Below are positions 15,742 to 24,083 of a stretch of DNA of 64,000 bases, piece after piece. The translations under genes were made by a program, and so were the position numbers. The number at the start of each line of letters is the position of its first letter. Position 1 is the first letter of the stretch. The notes below the pieces were generated by a model, which was not told the DNA's origin, made no database searches, and was given only the letters and a program-made list of their open reading frames with translations. Source of the DNA: Acetispira formosa (nom. nud.) (lineage in GTDB: Bacteria; Desulfobacterota; Desulfarculia; Adiutricales; Adiutricaceae); contig CP026657.1 in assembly GCA_023525915.1 (NCBI GenBank), positions 806,001 through 870,000 of the forward strand, given 5' to 3'.

Positions 15742-16965
15742 ATGGAACCCGTCAAAATAGTCGACAACGTGTATTGGGTAGGCGCCCTTGATTACGGCAT
15801 CCGTGATTTTCACGGCTATCGCACCAGCGATGGCAGCACCTACAACGCCTACCTTATTGTCGACGAGAAAGTAACCCTGATCGACGGCGTTAAAAAAGAG
15901 TTCGCCCCCGAACTCCTGAGCCGCGTCAGTAAGATCATAGATCCCAAAAAGATCGATATCGTCATTTCCAACCACGCCGAGATGGACCACTCCAGCGGAC
16001 TGCCGGACATAATGAAAGCCATTGGCGTGGAAAAGCCCCTGTATACCAGCAAGATGGGCGAAAAGGCCCTCCGGGCGCAGTTCCACGGGGCTGAGATGAA
16101 CCTCCAGACTGTGTCCAGCAACGACACCATCAAGCTGGGCAAATATTCCATCAGCTTCCTGGAGACCCGCATGGTCCATTGGCCGGACAGCATGTTCAGC
16201 TTCTGCCCGGAACTCGGTATCCTATTCTCCCAGGATGCGTTTGGTATGCACCTGGCCACCTCCCGCCGCTTTGACGACGAAGTGGGCCGCAATGTCTGGG
16301 GTTATGAGGCGCTGAAATACTTTGCCAACATCCTGACCCTCTACACCACCCCCATTGCCAAGACCCTTGAGACGGTAAAGTCCAGCGGTTTTATGGACAA
16401 AATCAAAATCATCGCCCCTGACCACGGCATAATCTGGCGCTCCAACCCCATGGAGATAATTGACCTCTATGCCAAGTGGGTAAAACAGGAACCCGCCCGC
16501 AAGGCCGTGGTGGTATTTGACACCATGTGGAAATCCACCGAATACATGGCCCGCGCCCTCTCCGACGCCCTCGCGGCCGAAGGGGTTCTGGTCCGCCTGA
16601 TGAACATGAAAAACAATCACCGCAGCGACGTTGTGACCGAGATCTACAACTCCGGTGCGGTGCTGGTCGGCTCGCCGACTATGAATAATGATATCTACCC
16701 GACCATAGCCGAGCTTCTCTGCTACATGCGCGGCCTGAAATTCCAGAACAAAATAGGCGGGGCCTTTGGTTCCTACGGCTGGAGCGGCGAAGCCGCCAAA
16801 ATGCTCCAGACGTCCCTAACGGACATGAAATTCCAAATGCCCGTCCCGGAAGTGCGTATCCAGTGGGTGCCTGAAGAGTCGGCCCTCGAACCGATCAAAG
16901 CAATGGCCAAAGCGGTGGCCGCCGCGCTCCCGAAAGAGCCTGTTCCCGCTGACTTTAACCTTTAA
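15742..16965 (+). CDS. roo: Flavodiiron protein, rubredoxin:oxygen oxidoreductase
   Basis: A 407-residue A-type flavodiiron protein that reduces O2 to water (or NO to N2O) with electrons from rubredoxin. The metallo-beta-lactamase domain carries all ligands of the diiron site: H78, E80, D82 and H83 in NHAEMDHSSG, H in MVHWPDSM, D in FSQDAFG, and H in APDHGIIW. The flavodoxin domain begins near residue 250 (AVVVFDTMWKSTEYMA, with VGSPTMNN and GSYGWSGEA contacting FMN). The length is typical, with no extra C-terminal rubredoxin. AATAAGGAG precedes the start. With the two genes upstream it forms a full oxygen-scavenging route for a strict anaerobe. Confidence 0.97.
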   Translation: MEPVKIVDNVYWVGALDYGIRDFHGYRTSDGSTYNAYLIVDEKVTLIDGVKKEFAPELLSRVSKIIDPKKIDIVISNHAEMDHSSGLPDIMKAIGVEKPLYTSKMGEKALRAQFHGAEMNLQTVSSNDTIKLGKYSISFLETRMVHWPDSMFSFCPELGILFSQDAFGMHLATSRRFDDEVGRNVWGYEALKYFANILTLYTTPIAKTLETVKSSGFMDKIKIIAPDHGIIWRSNPMEIIDLYAKWVKQEPARKAVVVFDTMWKSTEYMARALSDALAAEGVLVRLMNMKNNHRSDVVTEIYNSGAVLVGSPTMNNDIYPTIAELLCYMRGLKFQNKIGGAFGSYGWSGEAAKMLQTSLTDMKFQMPVPEVRIQWVPEESALEPIKAMAKAVAAALPKEPVPADFNL

Positions 16966-16984
16966 GGATAGGCAGTGATCTGAA

Positions 16985-17009
16985 GATGGAGGGGCTTTGC
17001 CCCTCCATC
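16985..17009 (+). terminator. Hairpin after the flavodiiron gene
   Basis: Perfect GATGGAGGGGC/GCCCCTCCATC stem with a 3 nt loop, 20 bases after the stop codon; only a weak, distant T run follows. It belongs to the dispersed GGGGC-palindrome repeats. Confidence 0.6.
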
Positions 17010-17145
17010 TCACAAGGGTTTTTCAGGAAAGGCAGCCCTTTCTCCGGTTAAGGGAACTTTTCACCTCACGTTACATCCCCTATAAAACTAACCACTTACC
17101 TGAGCAAGCTATCCCATAATCAACAAGAGCCCCATTCTGGGGCTC

Positions 17146-17174
17146 TTGCGCATTCAAAAGACTTGCCATACAAT
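17146..17174 (+). promoter_or_regulatory. Promoter of toxin-like unit 1
   Basis: TTGCGC at 17146 and TACAAT at 17169 with exactly 17 bp between. The same promoter, with identical spacing, is kept at 17471 (unit 2) and 17790 (unit 3), so each unit has its own transcript. Confidence 0.72.
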
Positions 17175-17209
17175 ATCGCCGGGCGAGTCCTCTGGAAAGG
17201 AGGTTGCCT

Positions 17210-17296
17210 ATGGTGCAGTTCCTTGATAACGTCATCGCCGCTACGGTGGCTGGTGTTCTGGTGTTTTTCATCGTTCGTTGGTTTAACCGGCGTTAA
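17210..17296 (+). CDS. Small hydrophobic peptide, Fst/Ldr-like type I toxin candidate, unit 1
   Basis: A 28-residue peptide with one membrane segment (VIAATVAGVLVFFIV) and a basic aromatic tail (RWFNRR). The pattern alanine-rich helix, small-residue Ala-Gly bend, then hydrophobic stretch ending W plus basic residues is that of Ldr and Fst toxins, which depolarise the inner membrane. AAAGGAGGT at 8 nt gives a strong start. The mRNA leader GGGCGAGTCCTC (17181-17192) can pair, with two G-U pairs, to the 3' segment GGGGGACTTGCCCC (17364-17377). This would mask the leader, as in known type I toxin messages. First of three near-identical units. Confidence 0.72.
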   Translation: MVQFLDNVIAATVAGVLVFFIVRWFNRR

Positions 17297-17305
17297 ATGA
17301 AAATC

Positions 17306-17336
17306 GCCCCGTGGGAACTCACCATTCCCACGAGGC
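17306..17336 (-). terminator. Hairpin between toxin and antisense, unit 1
   Basis: GCCCCGTGGGAA/TTCCCACGAGGC hairpin right after the toxin stop. Read on the minus strand it is followed by GATTTTCATTT, so it can end an antisense RNA; it may act in both directions. Copies follow unit 2 (17630-17662) and unit 3 (17948-17979). Confidence 0.6.
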
Positions 17337-17382
17337 ATTAACCTAACTGATTCATCGAAATCAGGGGGACTTGCCCCACAGG

Positions 17383-17418
17383 CCGGGGGTGTTAGTAGCA
17401 CTCCCGACTTTTTTAATA
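17383..17418 (+). terminator. Rho-independent terminator of toxin-like unit 1
   Basis: GCCGGGGGTG/CACTCCCGAC stem with a 7 nt loop followed by TTTTTT. On the opposite strand, TTGAAT and TATATT with a 17 bp spacer lie just downstream (about 17418-17446) and could start an antisense RNA running back toward the toxin. Equivalent terminators follow units 2 and 3. Confidence 0.75.
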
Positions 17419-17534
17419 TACTCATTTTCACCCCAAAATTCAAGTCCCCCCTGAAGACAACTGTGGGGCCTTGCGCATTAAAAAGACTTGTCATACAATG
17501 CCCCTGGGCGAGTCCTCCAGAAAGGAGGTTGCCT

Positions 17535-17621
17535 ATGGTGCAGTTCCTTGAGAACGTCATCGCCGCTACGGTGGCTGGCGTTCTGGTGTTTTTCATCGTT
17601 CGTTGGTTTAACCGGCGTTAA
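17535..17621 (+). CDS. Small hydrophobic peptide, Fst/Ldr-like type I toxin candidate, unit 2
   Basis: A 28-residue peptide differing from unit 1 only by Asp to Glu at residue 6. Promoter (17471-17499), AAAGGAGGT ribosome-binding site, leader GGGCGAGTCCTC (17506-17517), hairpin and terminator are all repeated. The 3' complementary segment is at 17686-17699. Unit length is about 325 bp. Conservation of the peptide together with all flanking signals shows that the whole module, not just the reading frame, is under selection or was recently duplicated. Confidence 0.72.
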   Translation: MVQFLENVIAATVAGVLVFFIVRWFNRR

Positions 17622-17852
17622 ATGAAAATCGCCCCGTGGGAACTCGCCATTCCCACGGGGCATTAACCTTGTGTCCAAAAACGCAGGGGGACTTGCCCCA
17701 CCGGCCGGGGGTGTTAGCGCACTCCCGGCTTTTTTAATATACACATTTCCACCCTAAATTTCAAGTCCCCCGCAGACAACTGTGGGGCCTTGCGCATTAA
17801 AAAGACTTGTCATACAATGCCCTTGGGCAAGTCCCCCGGAAAGGGGGTGCCT

Positions 17853-17939
17853 ATGGAGCAGTTCCTTTTGAACGTCTTAGCCGCTACGGTGGCCGGCGTT
17901 CTGGTGTTTTTCATCGTTCGTTGGTTTAACCGGCGTTAA
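17853..17939 (+). CDS. Small hydrophobic peptide, Fst/Ldr-like type I toxin candidate, unit 3
   Basis: A 28-residue peptide, the most divergent unit: MEQFLLNVLAATVAGV replaces MVQFLDNVIAATVAGV, while the FFIVRWFNRR end is identical. All changes keep the hydrophobic helix and the basic tail. Its leader GGGCAAGTCCCC (17825-17836) is a perfect Watson-Crick partner of the 3' segment GGGGGACTTGCCCC (18001-18014), whereas units 1 and 2 use G-U pairs at two positions, so the fold-back is kept by compensating changes. AAGGGGGT is the ribosome-binding site, itself close to the pairing region. Confidence 0.7.
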   Translation: MEQFLLNVLAATVAGVLVFFIVRWFNRR

Positions 17940-18256
17940 ATGAAAACGCCCCGTGGGAACTCTCCATTCCCACGGGGCATAACCGTCTGAGACCAACTCA
18001 GGGGGACTTGCCCCAGATGCCGGGGGTGGTGACACACTTCCGGCTCTTTTAATATACTCATTTCCATCCTAAATTTCAAGTCCCCCCGCAGACAACTGTG
18101 CAAAACCGCAGTAACTTGTGCAAGCGCAAACACTTGATTTCAATGAGATATCTAAATTTTTGAGAGATTCAGGTATATGTTTTTCCCAAATTTGCCCACT
18201 AGAAAAGATAGGATGGAAGATTAACCTTCCCAGCTAACCGCATTTCGCTATAGGCC

Positions 18257-18385
18257 GGAGACGGAGGTTGAAAATTTTCTTTCGTTCACCATTATTTTAG
18301 CGCCACAACTCGCTTCGAAGACTCAGCTCAAACAAGTGGCGCTAAAATAATGGTTCTCTACAGAAATTTTTCAACCTCCGTCTCC
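18257..18385. repeat. 129 bp nested long inverted repeat
   Basis: Outer arms GGAGACGGAGGTTGAAAA and inner arms CCATTATTTTAGCGCCAC pair with complements on the other side, around a 29 nt unpaired centre. There is no coding content. TA dinucleotides flank both ends, so a MITE is possible; no second copy was seen in the window. Confidence 0.75.
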
Positions 18386-18438
18386 TACATTGTTGGCTGG
18401 GTGATTCGAAGAATTTCAAATTCAATAACATCGACCCG

Positions 18439-18659
18439 CCGGAATCCGGGGATTGCTTTTTGTCCCGTCTCCGTTCCGGGGGTCTTAGTCACGGAGCCGG
18501 GACAAAAAACAATCCCCGGATTCCGGCTCCCACTTGACTTGACCAGCTTTAGATCCATCAAAAAAGCCGATCAGGTAGCCGCCGGGAGAAATGTTTTCGT
18601 CCGGCTCCGTGACTAAGACCCCCGGAACGGAGCCGGACGAAAACATTTCTCCCGGCGGC
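18439..18659. repeat. Paired long-hairpin repeat, locus 2 (units A and B)
   Basis: Unit A 18439-18526 and unit B 18578-18659, the same pair as at 7197. Relative to locus 1, unit A has GGAATCCGGGG matched by CCCCGGATTCC (locus 1: GGAAGCCGGGG and CCCCGGCTTCC), and unit B has TTTTCGTCCGG matched by CCGGACGAAAA. Stem changes are compensated on the other arm. Confidence 0.9.
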
Positions 18660-18734
18660 GGTTACCCGCTTTTCCGTCATTTGAAGTTGACTACATGCTA
18701 ATGCATAGGTGCTATCTTTGTTTATCACGGCTGA

Positions 18735-18974
18735 TTAGTCAAATTCTAAAAATTTCTTCGGTGGAACACCAAATGTATCTGCAATAGCAAATAGCGTTTT
18801 CAGTGAAATGGGCTGAACGATACTTATGCTTTCAATTGTGGAAATATATCTTGCGCTGAGGTTTATTTGATCAGCCAATTGCTCCTGAGTCAGACCGTGC
18901 ATTTTTCGATAATAGGCGACTTTTAGGCCAATCCATATGTATCTTTTATCATTTATAGTTCTTTCCCTACTCAT
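18735..18974 (-). CDS. XRE-family helix-turn-helix protein, paralogue 1
   Basis: A 79-residue DNA-binding protein made of little more than one XRE domain: GLKVAYYRKMHGLTQEQLADQINLSARYISTIE is a textbook lambda-repressor-type helix-turn-helix (residues about 16-50). It closely matches the 80-residue protein at 19476-19718 (RYI-IGLKVAYYRK, LTQEQLA, RYIS, QP-SLKTLF-IAD), so one arose by duplication. It lacks any second domain, so it is likely a simple repressor, perhaps autoregulatory. The region is AT-rich and flanked by repeats. Confidence 0.88.
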   Translation of the reverse strand: MSRERTINDKRYIWIGLKVAYYRKMHGLTQEQLADQINLSARYISTIESISIVQPISLKTLFAIADTFGVPPKKFLEFD

Positions 18975-19165
18975 TCGACTGCCCCCATACCCAATTGCAT
19001 TTATTTCTAGACACCTGGCATTTTTATACTTAAAGTAGAACCATTATCGTGACATTGTAAAATATTGTCTACGGACTATAGTCTACAATAAAAAGTTTGT
19101 AATGAACCACAGTGGGGAACAATTTAAACTGGTACAAGATAGTCGCCTGCTGCCTGCTTCTATTT

Positions 19166-19492
19166 TCACGCTCCATTGTTATGTGAATAATCTGCAGAGT
19201 ATGGTTGTGTCGGATCACGACCCATCATAACAGCTTGGGTATCATGTATTATTTGCCCAACTGATGTCTCCAGAACTTCAGCTAATAAAAATAATAAATC
19301 AAAGGACAATCTACGATTACCGCGTTCAAGGTTTGCTATGCTGATCCTAGGTAAATCCAGTTGGCATGATAGTTTTTCTTGCGATATTCCTAAGACTTGT
19401 CTTCGCCTTTTTAAAACCATGCCAAGAGCCTTAGCAGGTGACACAATATACATTTCATCATTGTGCATAACCGTATCACATTCTAAAATCAA
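19166..19492 (-). CDS. XRE-family helix-turn-helix protein
   Basis: A 108-residue XRE-type regulator with helix-turn-helix VLKRRRQVLGISQEKLSCQLDLPRIS in the middle and a short acidic, polar tail. It is only distantly related to its two neighbours. Its start at 19492 lies inside the end of the upstream XRE gene (17 nt overlap), implying translational coupling; in-frame ATGs at 19468 and 19456 are alternatives. It is probably co-expressed with the upstream gene as a two-regulator unit. No target can be named from sequence. Confidence 0.82.
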   Translation of the reverse strand: MILECDTVMHNDEMYIVSPAKALGMVLKRRRQVLGISQEKLSCQLDLPRISIANLERGNRRLSFDLLFLLAEVLETSVGQIIHDTQAVMMGRDPTQPYSADYSHNNGA

Positions 19493-19718
19493 GCATTGTG
19501 TCTGGTGAAATTTTAAACAGATCAGCTATAGTGAATAAAGTTTTCAATGATACCGGCTGAGCAATGCTTAAAGTTTCAACCTTGGAAATATATCTTGTAC
19601 TCATATTTATTCGTTCAGCTAATTGCTCTTGAGTTAATCCATTCAGTTTGCGATAATAGGCAACCTTCAATCCTATCGCTATGTACCTTTGATCATTAAT
19701 ACGCTTTTCACTTCCCAT
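19476..19718 (-). CDS. XRE-family helix-turn-helix protein, paralogue 2
   Basis: An 80-residue single XRE-domain protein, paralogous to the one at 18735-18974. Helix-turn-helix GLKVAYYRKLNGLTQEQLAERINMSTRYIS is at residues about 16-46. A longer frame reaches 19772, but CGAGGTGAAT just before the ATG at 19718 marks the true start. It overlaps the following regulator gene by 17 nt. The promoter region upstream (19719-19962) is AT-rich and shared with the divergent EamA transporter gene, which this regulator might control. Confidence 0.86.
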   Translation of the reverse strand: MGSEKRINDQRYIAIGLKVAYYRKLNGLTQEQLAERINMSTRYISKVETLSIAQPVSLKTLFTIADLFKISPDTMLDFRM

Positions 19719-19962
19719 ACATTCACCTCGTATATATAAAATATCATCCGGCACGCAACAGTAAAACGCCACCTAAGATTCAAATTTCCAGACTCCATTT
19801 CGTAATTTCCTATAATAGCATGAAAATATTGATTTTTTATTTAAACAAAGAACAGCTTACTATGTATTGAAGTATCACCTCATATTTTCCGTGGTTGTAC
19901 TTAATGATGGAAAAATGTTAAATATACAATAGCTTCAAGCATCAGCAACCACGGAGAATGAA

Positions 19963-20817
19963 ATGCGCTCGGGAAACCCTGGCCTTGTTCTGGCCTTTAC
20001 CTCTACCCTCTGCTATTGCTTTCTGAATATCGGCATTCGTATCATGGTGGCTGATCTTTCCATGTGGGGAATCCTTATTCTGCGTGGGGCGGTCGCCCTT
20101 GTGATTGCCGGTGCGGCGGCCGCATTCCTCAAAAGGTCACTTTTCACCAATAATAACAAGCTCCTGCTCCTGGCCATAGGCACATGCAGTTACCTATCCA
20201 GCCTGTGTACGATTAAAGCCATATCACTGATTCCGCTCTATCAGGCGCTGGTGCTGCTGTATCTTTATCCGGCCATAACGGTCCCCCTGGGCTATGTCAT
20301 TAATGGCGACAAAGTAACGGGGCGTGATTGCCTCTATGTGGGTCTGGCGTTCGTGGGGTGCCTTATATTGGTTTGGCCTGATTCATCGGCGGGCCTTTCA
20401 TTTGGAATTGGGCATGTGGGGGGCATTTGCACCTGTTTTTTTTACGCGATGTCATTCGTGCTGGCCAGAAAGCTTGGGGACAATAATGATGGGGGAATAC
20501 AGCCGCTGTTTTATTTTGGCGTGAGCGCGGTGATAGGGACCGCTTTGAGCGTCCTACTGTTCGACTTTAACACTGGAATAAACGAGACAACCATTCTGCC
20601 GGGCCTTGGTCTGGGTTTTCTGGCCGTAACGGCCCTTCTAACGAGTTACGCGGCCCTGAGATGGCTGGTGCCATTTAAGGTGGGGATAATAGGCACCCTG
20701 GAAGTTTTCGGAGGGGCGATAGCCAGTTGGCTCATGTTCAACGATCCGATCACGGCGCGGGCACTAGTTGGCGGCCTGATCATTTTAGTGGTGGCGTTAA
20801 AACTGAGACAATCATGA
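19963..20817 (+). CDS. EamA-family (DMT) transporter
   Basis: A 284-residue inner-membrane protein with about ten hydrophobic helices in two repeated EamA halves, each with the family pattern (residues about 8-130 and 148-280). Examples are the IRIMVADLSMWGILILRGAV helix pair and the LVPFKVGIIGTLEVFGGAIAS signature near the end, followed by the conserved acidic-to-glycine VGGLIIL helix. Drug/metabolite transporters of this type export amino acids, nucleosides or metabolites; the substrate is not readable. CACGGAGAATGAA precedes the start. It diverges from the XRE pair. Confidence 0.92.
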   Translation: MRSGNPGLVLAFTSTLCYCFLNIGIRIMVADLSMWGILILRGAVALVIAGAAAAFLKRSLFTNNNKLLLLAIGTCSYLSSLCTIKAISLIPLYQALVLLYLYPAITVPLGYVINGDKVTGRDCLYVGLAFVGCLILVWPDSSAGLSFGIGHVGGICTCFFYAMSFVLARKLGDNNDGGIQPLFYFGVSAVIGTALSVLLFDFNTGINETTILPGLGLGFLAVTALLTSYAALRWLVPFKVGIIGTLEVFGGAIASWLMFNDPITARALVGGLIILVVALKLRQS

Positions 20818-21457
20818 CATAAACGGCACCTATACCGCGGTTTAAAATTAACTTGTCATCAACCCAAGCAAGCACCACTTTCTTTGACACTAATAAAATC
20901 ATTTTTCAATATAAAGATCTTTTTATTGTGGGCAGACTGAAAGAGGGGGGATTCTACCCCGCCACAGCCGCCAAGGGAGGCATAGCCACTTGAACATCGT
21001 CGATGCCGCACTTCTTAGTGCGGCATCGATGGGGGTCAAGGGGGCTCTGCCCCCTTGCGGGGTGGAGGGGCAGAGCCCCCCTCTTCAATCCGCCCGCAAT
21101 AAAAAGTAGCCGCGTTGCGCGGCTAAGCAGGAAATGGGTGATGGGAATGTTACGAGGATATCTAGGCAAGTGGGGGGAGGGGAACGTGATACCATCCTTG
21201 GCAACCAAGGATAATATCGTTTACCATTAAGGTTGATCTATTTATAACGCAGTTTTCTTAATAATGCAAGTATAAAAATTTACTATCTCAAAACTTTTTC
21301 TCGATCAAATTTCTAGGTATGGTGGTAATATTAGGCTCAGGCCATAGATGTAGCAATTTTATGACCTCAAGAAATATTGGCGATAGATTTTAGATATCTT
21401 TTTCTGGTCTGTTTTTTATGGGAACAGACTAAATCTGGTCAAGAAAACCGCACTTTT
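20818..21457. other. Noncoding region with palindromes
   Basis: Contains the perfect hairpin CGATGCCGCACT/AGTGCGGCATCG at 21001-21028 nested in larger GGGGGCTCTGCCCCC-type palindromes (20944-21090), then about 230 AT-rich bases. No gene with a ribosome-binding site or protein features is visible; frames across the palindromes are by-products of the repeats. Confidence 0.6.
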
Positions 21458-21919
21458 TCATAAACCTCTCGGTATAAGAGACATGGAGTGCTCAATGAGG
21501 CTGACCACGGAGAAGAACTCTTTGAAATCAAAGAGGGGTTCGCGGCTGTTGGTGAAGTAGCGAAGGGGCGTGGAGAGGGCGGCCAGCACAAAGGTGGGGT
21601 GCGACCAAAGGCCGGATACATCAATCTGCCGTGGCTCAATGGCCTGACGCGATTGAAAATAGGCGATATCAAGCGAGACCTTGACCAGGGCATGGGCTCT
21701 GGCCTGAAGGGCCTCGCGGAGGGTTTCACAGGTGGAGCCGTCTTCATTGGGGAAATGGGCGGCGGTCCAGCGGGCTACGAACTCGGAAAAGCCTTGATCC
21801 GAGAGGATGTTGATTGGCCCGGCCTGCTCGTTTTCGCGGAAGAAAGTTTGTATGAGCGTATGGAGCTGTTCGGGCGTTATGTAGACGGAGGCAAAGGCCT
21901 CCGTGGCGGTGATTTGCAT
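21458..21919 (-). CDS. Hypothetical protein
   Basis: A 153-residue soluble, mixed helix/strand protein that I do not recognise. There is no signal peptide, membrane helix or known motif. The C-terminal half has regular amphipathic helices (ARAHALVKVSLDIAYFQSR, FKEFFSVVSLIEHSM). GAGAGGATTT gives a good ribosome-binding site at 21919. It follows the TPM-domain gene on the same strand after 85 bases and may be its partner. Confidence 0.7.
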   Translation of the reverse strand: MQITATEAFASVYITPEQLHTLIQTFFRENEQAGPINILSDQGFSEFVARWTAAHFPNEDGSTCETLREALQARAHALVKVSLDIAYFQSRQAIEPRQIDVSGLWSHPTFVLAALSTPLRYFTNSREPLFDFKEFFSVVSLIEHSMSLIPRGL

Positions 21920-22004
21920 AAATCCTCTCGGTGGTTAGCGCGGGGGGCTGGAGTTGATTTTTTACCGCCGCCGCTATATGTGTGGCGGCGGCAGGGTTAA
22001 CAGC

Positions 22005-23045
22005 TTACCAGGAGCCGGAGGAGCCTCCCCCGCCGGATGAGCCGCCGGAGCGGCCGGAAGAAGAGCCGCCCGATGAAGAACTGGAGGAGGATGAGCCGGA
22101 CGACCCCGATGATGAGTTATTCGAGGAGCCGCCGCCAAAGAAACTGCCTCCGCCGCTGCTGCTGTTGCGTGAGGATCCGCCGCCGAAGAAGCCGCCGCCG
22201 GAGGAGCCGCGTCCGAAGAGGCCGCCGTTTTTATTGCCAAAGCTGCCGGAGGCTCCCCGGCCGCCGCTCTGGCCGCCGGTGAAGGTGCCGCCGCTGTTGT
22301 TATTGCGGCGGGCGCGGCGGCGGACGATTCTATATATAATGTAAGCGGCAATGGCGATGAGGATGATCTTGCCGAAAGAGAGGCCGCTCTTTTTTTGCTC
22401 CACAGGCTGATTGGCGTAAGTGGTGGAAGTGGTAGGGACGTTCTGGGGAGCGTTGGAGAATATGCCGCCACCACCGCCGGACTGGGGAGCCACGGAATTC
22501 ATCACAGCTTCAGCGCCGCGAAGCAATCCCTGGCTATATTGGTTCTGGCGAAAGTAAGGCAGCATGCTGTTATCAATAATTTGGCGCATGACATTGTCAT
22601 CGCTCTGGGAATAGGCTCCGCCGAGTTCGATGCGTACCTGCTGGTCATTGCGGGCAAGAAGGATCATCACGCCATTATTGCGGGAAGCATCGCCAACACC
22701 CCAGTTATTAAATAGTCCGGTGGCGAAGTTTTCTATGGTATTTGTGCCGGTATTATAATCGCGGACTGAACCGATGGTTACAACGGTCATTTCCACGCCG
22801 GTGTTGTTTTTAAGGTTCTGGAGCTGCGAGCGGAGGGCCGAAGCGTCCTGACTGGAGAGCACCCCGGCGAAATCATTGACAAAGCTGTCAGTAGGCTGGG
22901 GATACTGGGCGGAGGCCTGGCCGGAGAGGCCCATGACCACGGCAGAGGCGGTCATAATTATGAAGAGCGTGACCGCAGCGAAGCGGGGGGCTGTTCGGTA
23001 ACGGTAACTTGTGATCATTATGTAGAGCCTCCTGGTCAAAGTCAA
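22005..23045 (-). CDS. TPM-domain membrane protein (YgcG-like) with Gly/Ser-rich tail
   Basis: A 346-residue exported protein. A long signal region (residues 1-47, ending SGQASA) precedes a TPM domain (about 50-190) with VNDFAGVLSSQDASALRSQL, TGVEMTVVTIGS, NNWGVGD, NNGVMILLA and the RIELGGAYSQ block. A single membrane helix follows (KIILIAIAAYIIYRIV, about 225-240), then a tail of about 100 residues of almost only Gly, Ser, Phe and Arg that ends GGGGSSGSW. This architecture is the standard one for TPM proteins, which act at the cell envelope; related domains have phosphatase or photosystem-repair roles. An in-frame ATG at 23018 is an alternative start. Repeated GCC/CCG codons make spurious frames on the other strand. 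Confidence 0.9.
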   Translation of the reverse strand: MTLTRRLYIMITSYRYRTAPRFAAVTLFIIMTASAVVMGLSGQASAQYPQPTDSFVNDFAGVLSSQDASALRSQLQNLKNNTGVEMTVVTIGSVRDYNTGTNTIENFATGLFNNWGVGDASRNNGVMILLARNDQQVRIELGGAYSQSDDNVMRQIIDNSMLPYFRQNQYSQGLLRGAEAVMNSVAPQSGGGGGIFSNAPQNVPTTSTTYANQPVEQKKSGLSFGKIILIAIAAYIIYRIVRRRARRNNNSGGTFTGGQSGGRGASGSFGNKNGGLFGRGSSGGGFFGGGSSRNSSSGGGSFFGGGSSNNSSSGSSGSSSSSSSSGGSSSGRSGGSSGGGGSSGSW

Positions 23046-23361
23046 TAAAATTTAAAAATAAGTGTTCAAATCAAAACCTAATAGAGATTGTATACCAATT
23101 TTTTATGAAGTTCAATCAATTTTTATTGCAATTTTTAAGAGGGAGGCTCTGCCCCTCCACCCCGGCATGGGGAATGGCAGATTATCATATCAAGTGTAAC
23201 AGGGGAGAAAAAAGAATAGACCGCATGTTCCTAAGAGCTTAAAATCGAGATTGCGAAGTCAAAAAATTAAGCAGGTGAAACATGCGATCATATGAATATC
23301 TTAGGTGTAGGGTCCCGTGGTATAATGGTGCGGAATTAGGCACCGAAACCAAGGAGGAACT

Positions 23362-24080
23362 ATGGGCCAAGTATTACACGGGTGCGCCCGAATGACAGAG
23401 GCAGTCCGTCGAGCGATACAAAATAGTCAAGAGAGCCTGAAAGTGCTGGCTGCGCGTTATCACATCAACCCCAAGACGGTAGCCAAATGGAAAAAGCGTG
23501 ACACGGTCAGCGATTCTCCCATGGGTCCGAAGCAGCCTTCATCAACAGTGCTGTCACTGGAACAGGAAGCCCTGATAGTAGCTTTTCGCAAGCATACTTT
23601 GCTGCCGCTTGATGATTGCCTCTATGCCTTACAGCCTTCAATACCCAGCTTGACCCGTTCGTCATTGCATCGCTGCCTTCAGCGCCATGGCATCAACCGT
23701 CTGCCTGATTGTGAAGGGGACAAACCCCCGAAAAAGAAGTTCAAATCTTACCCTATAGGCTTCTTCCACATCGACATCGCCGAAGTCAGAACCGAAGAAG
23801 GCAAACTTCATCTTTTCGTGGCCATTGACCGAACATCCAAATTTGTTATGGCCCAACTATTCCCACGAGCAACAATGGCTACGGCTAAAGAGTTTCTCGT
23901 AAACCTCATCAAAGCTGTGCCTTATAAAATACATACCGTTTTGACTGACAACGGTATCCAGTTTGCCGACCTGCCCAAGAATCGATCAGGACCAACCGGC
24001 AGGTCGAGCGCATGAACAGAACCTTAAAAGAGGCGACCGTCAATCGCTATTATTATCAAACACATCAGCAGTTGAGGTGT
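23362..24080 (+). pseudogene. IS481-family transposase remnant
   Basis: Starts intact: HTH region (LKVLAARYHINPKTVAKWKK), then an rve/DDE core with the first Asp in FHIDIAEVRT and the second in VLTDNGIQF. Just after that the frame breaks (FADLPKNRSGP), and the C-terminal block QVERMNRTLKEATVNRYYY appears in another frame at about 24001-24080. The segment carrying the catalytic Glu neighbourhood has been partly deleted, and the 3' end is cut where the Rrf2 gene begins. It cannot be active. A strong AAGGAGG and a TATAAT-like box at 23320 remain upstream. Confidence 0.88.
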
Positions 24081-24083
24081 GAC

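Larger units (their letters stand above)
17101..18115 (+). repeat. Triple tandem repeat of about 320 bp toxin-like modules
   Basis: Three head-to-tail units (promoters at 17146, 17471 and 17790) each hold promoter, paired leader, 28-codon gene, hairpin, outer palindrome GGGGGACTTG/CAAGTCCCCC and terminator. The layout resembles the tandem long direct repeats that carry ldr genes in enteric bacteria. Confidence 0.85.

Noticed and set aside
21982-22344. Proline/glutamate-rich open frame on the plus strand
   Set aside because: It is the complement of the Gly/Ser-rich tail of the TPM-domain protein. Composition explains the lack of stops.
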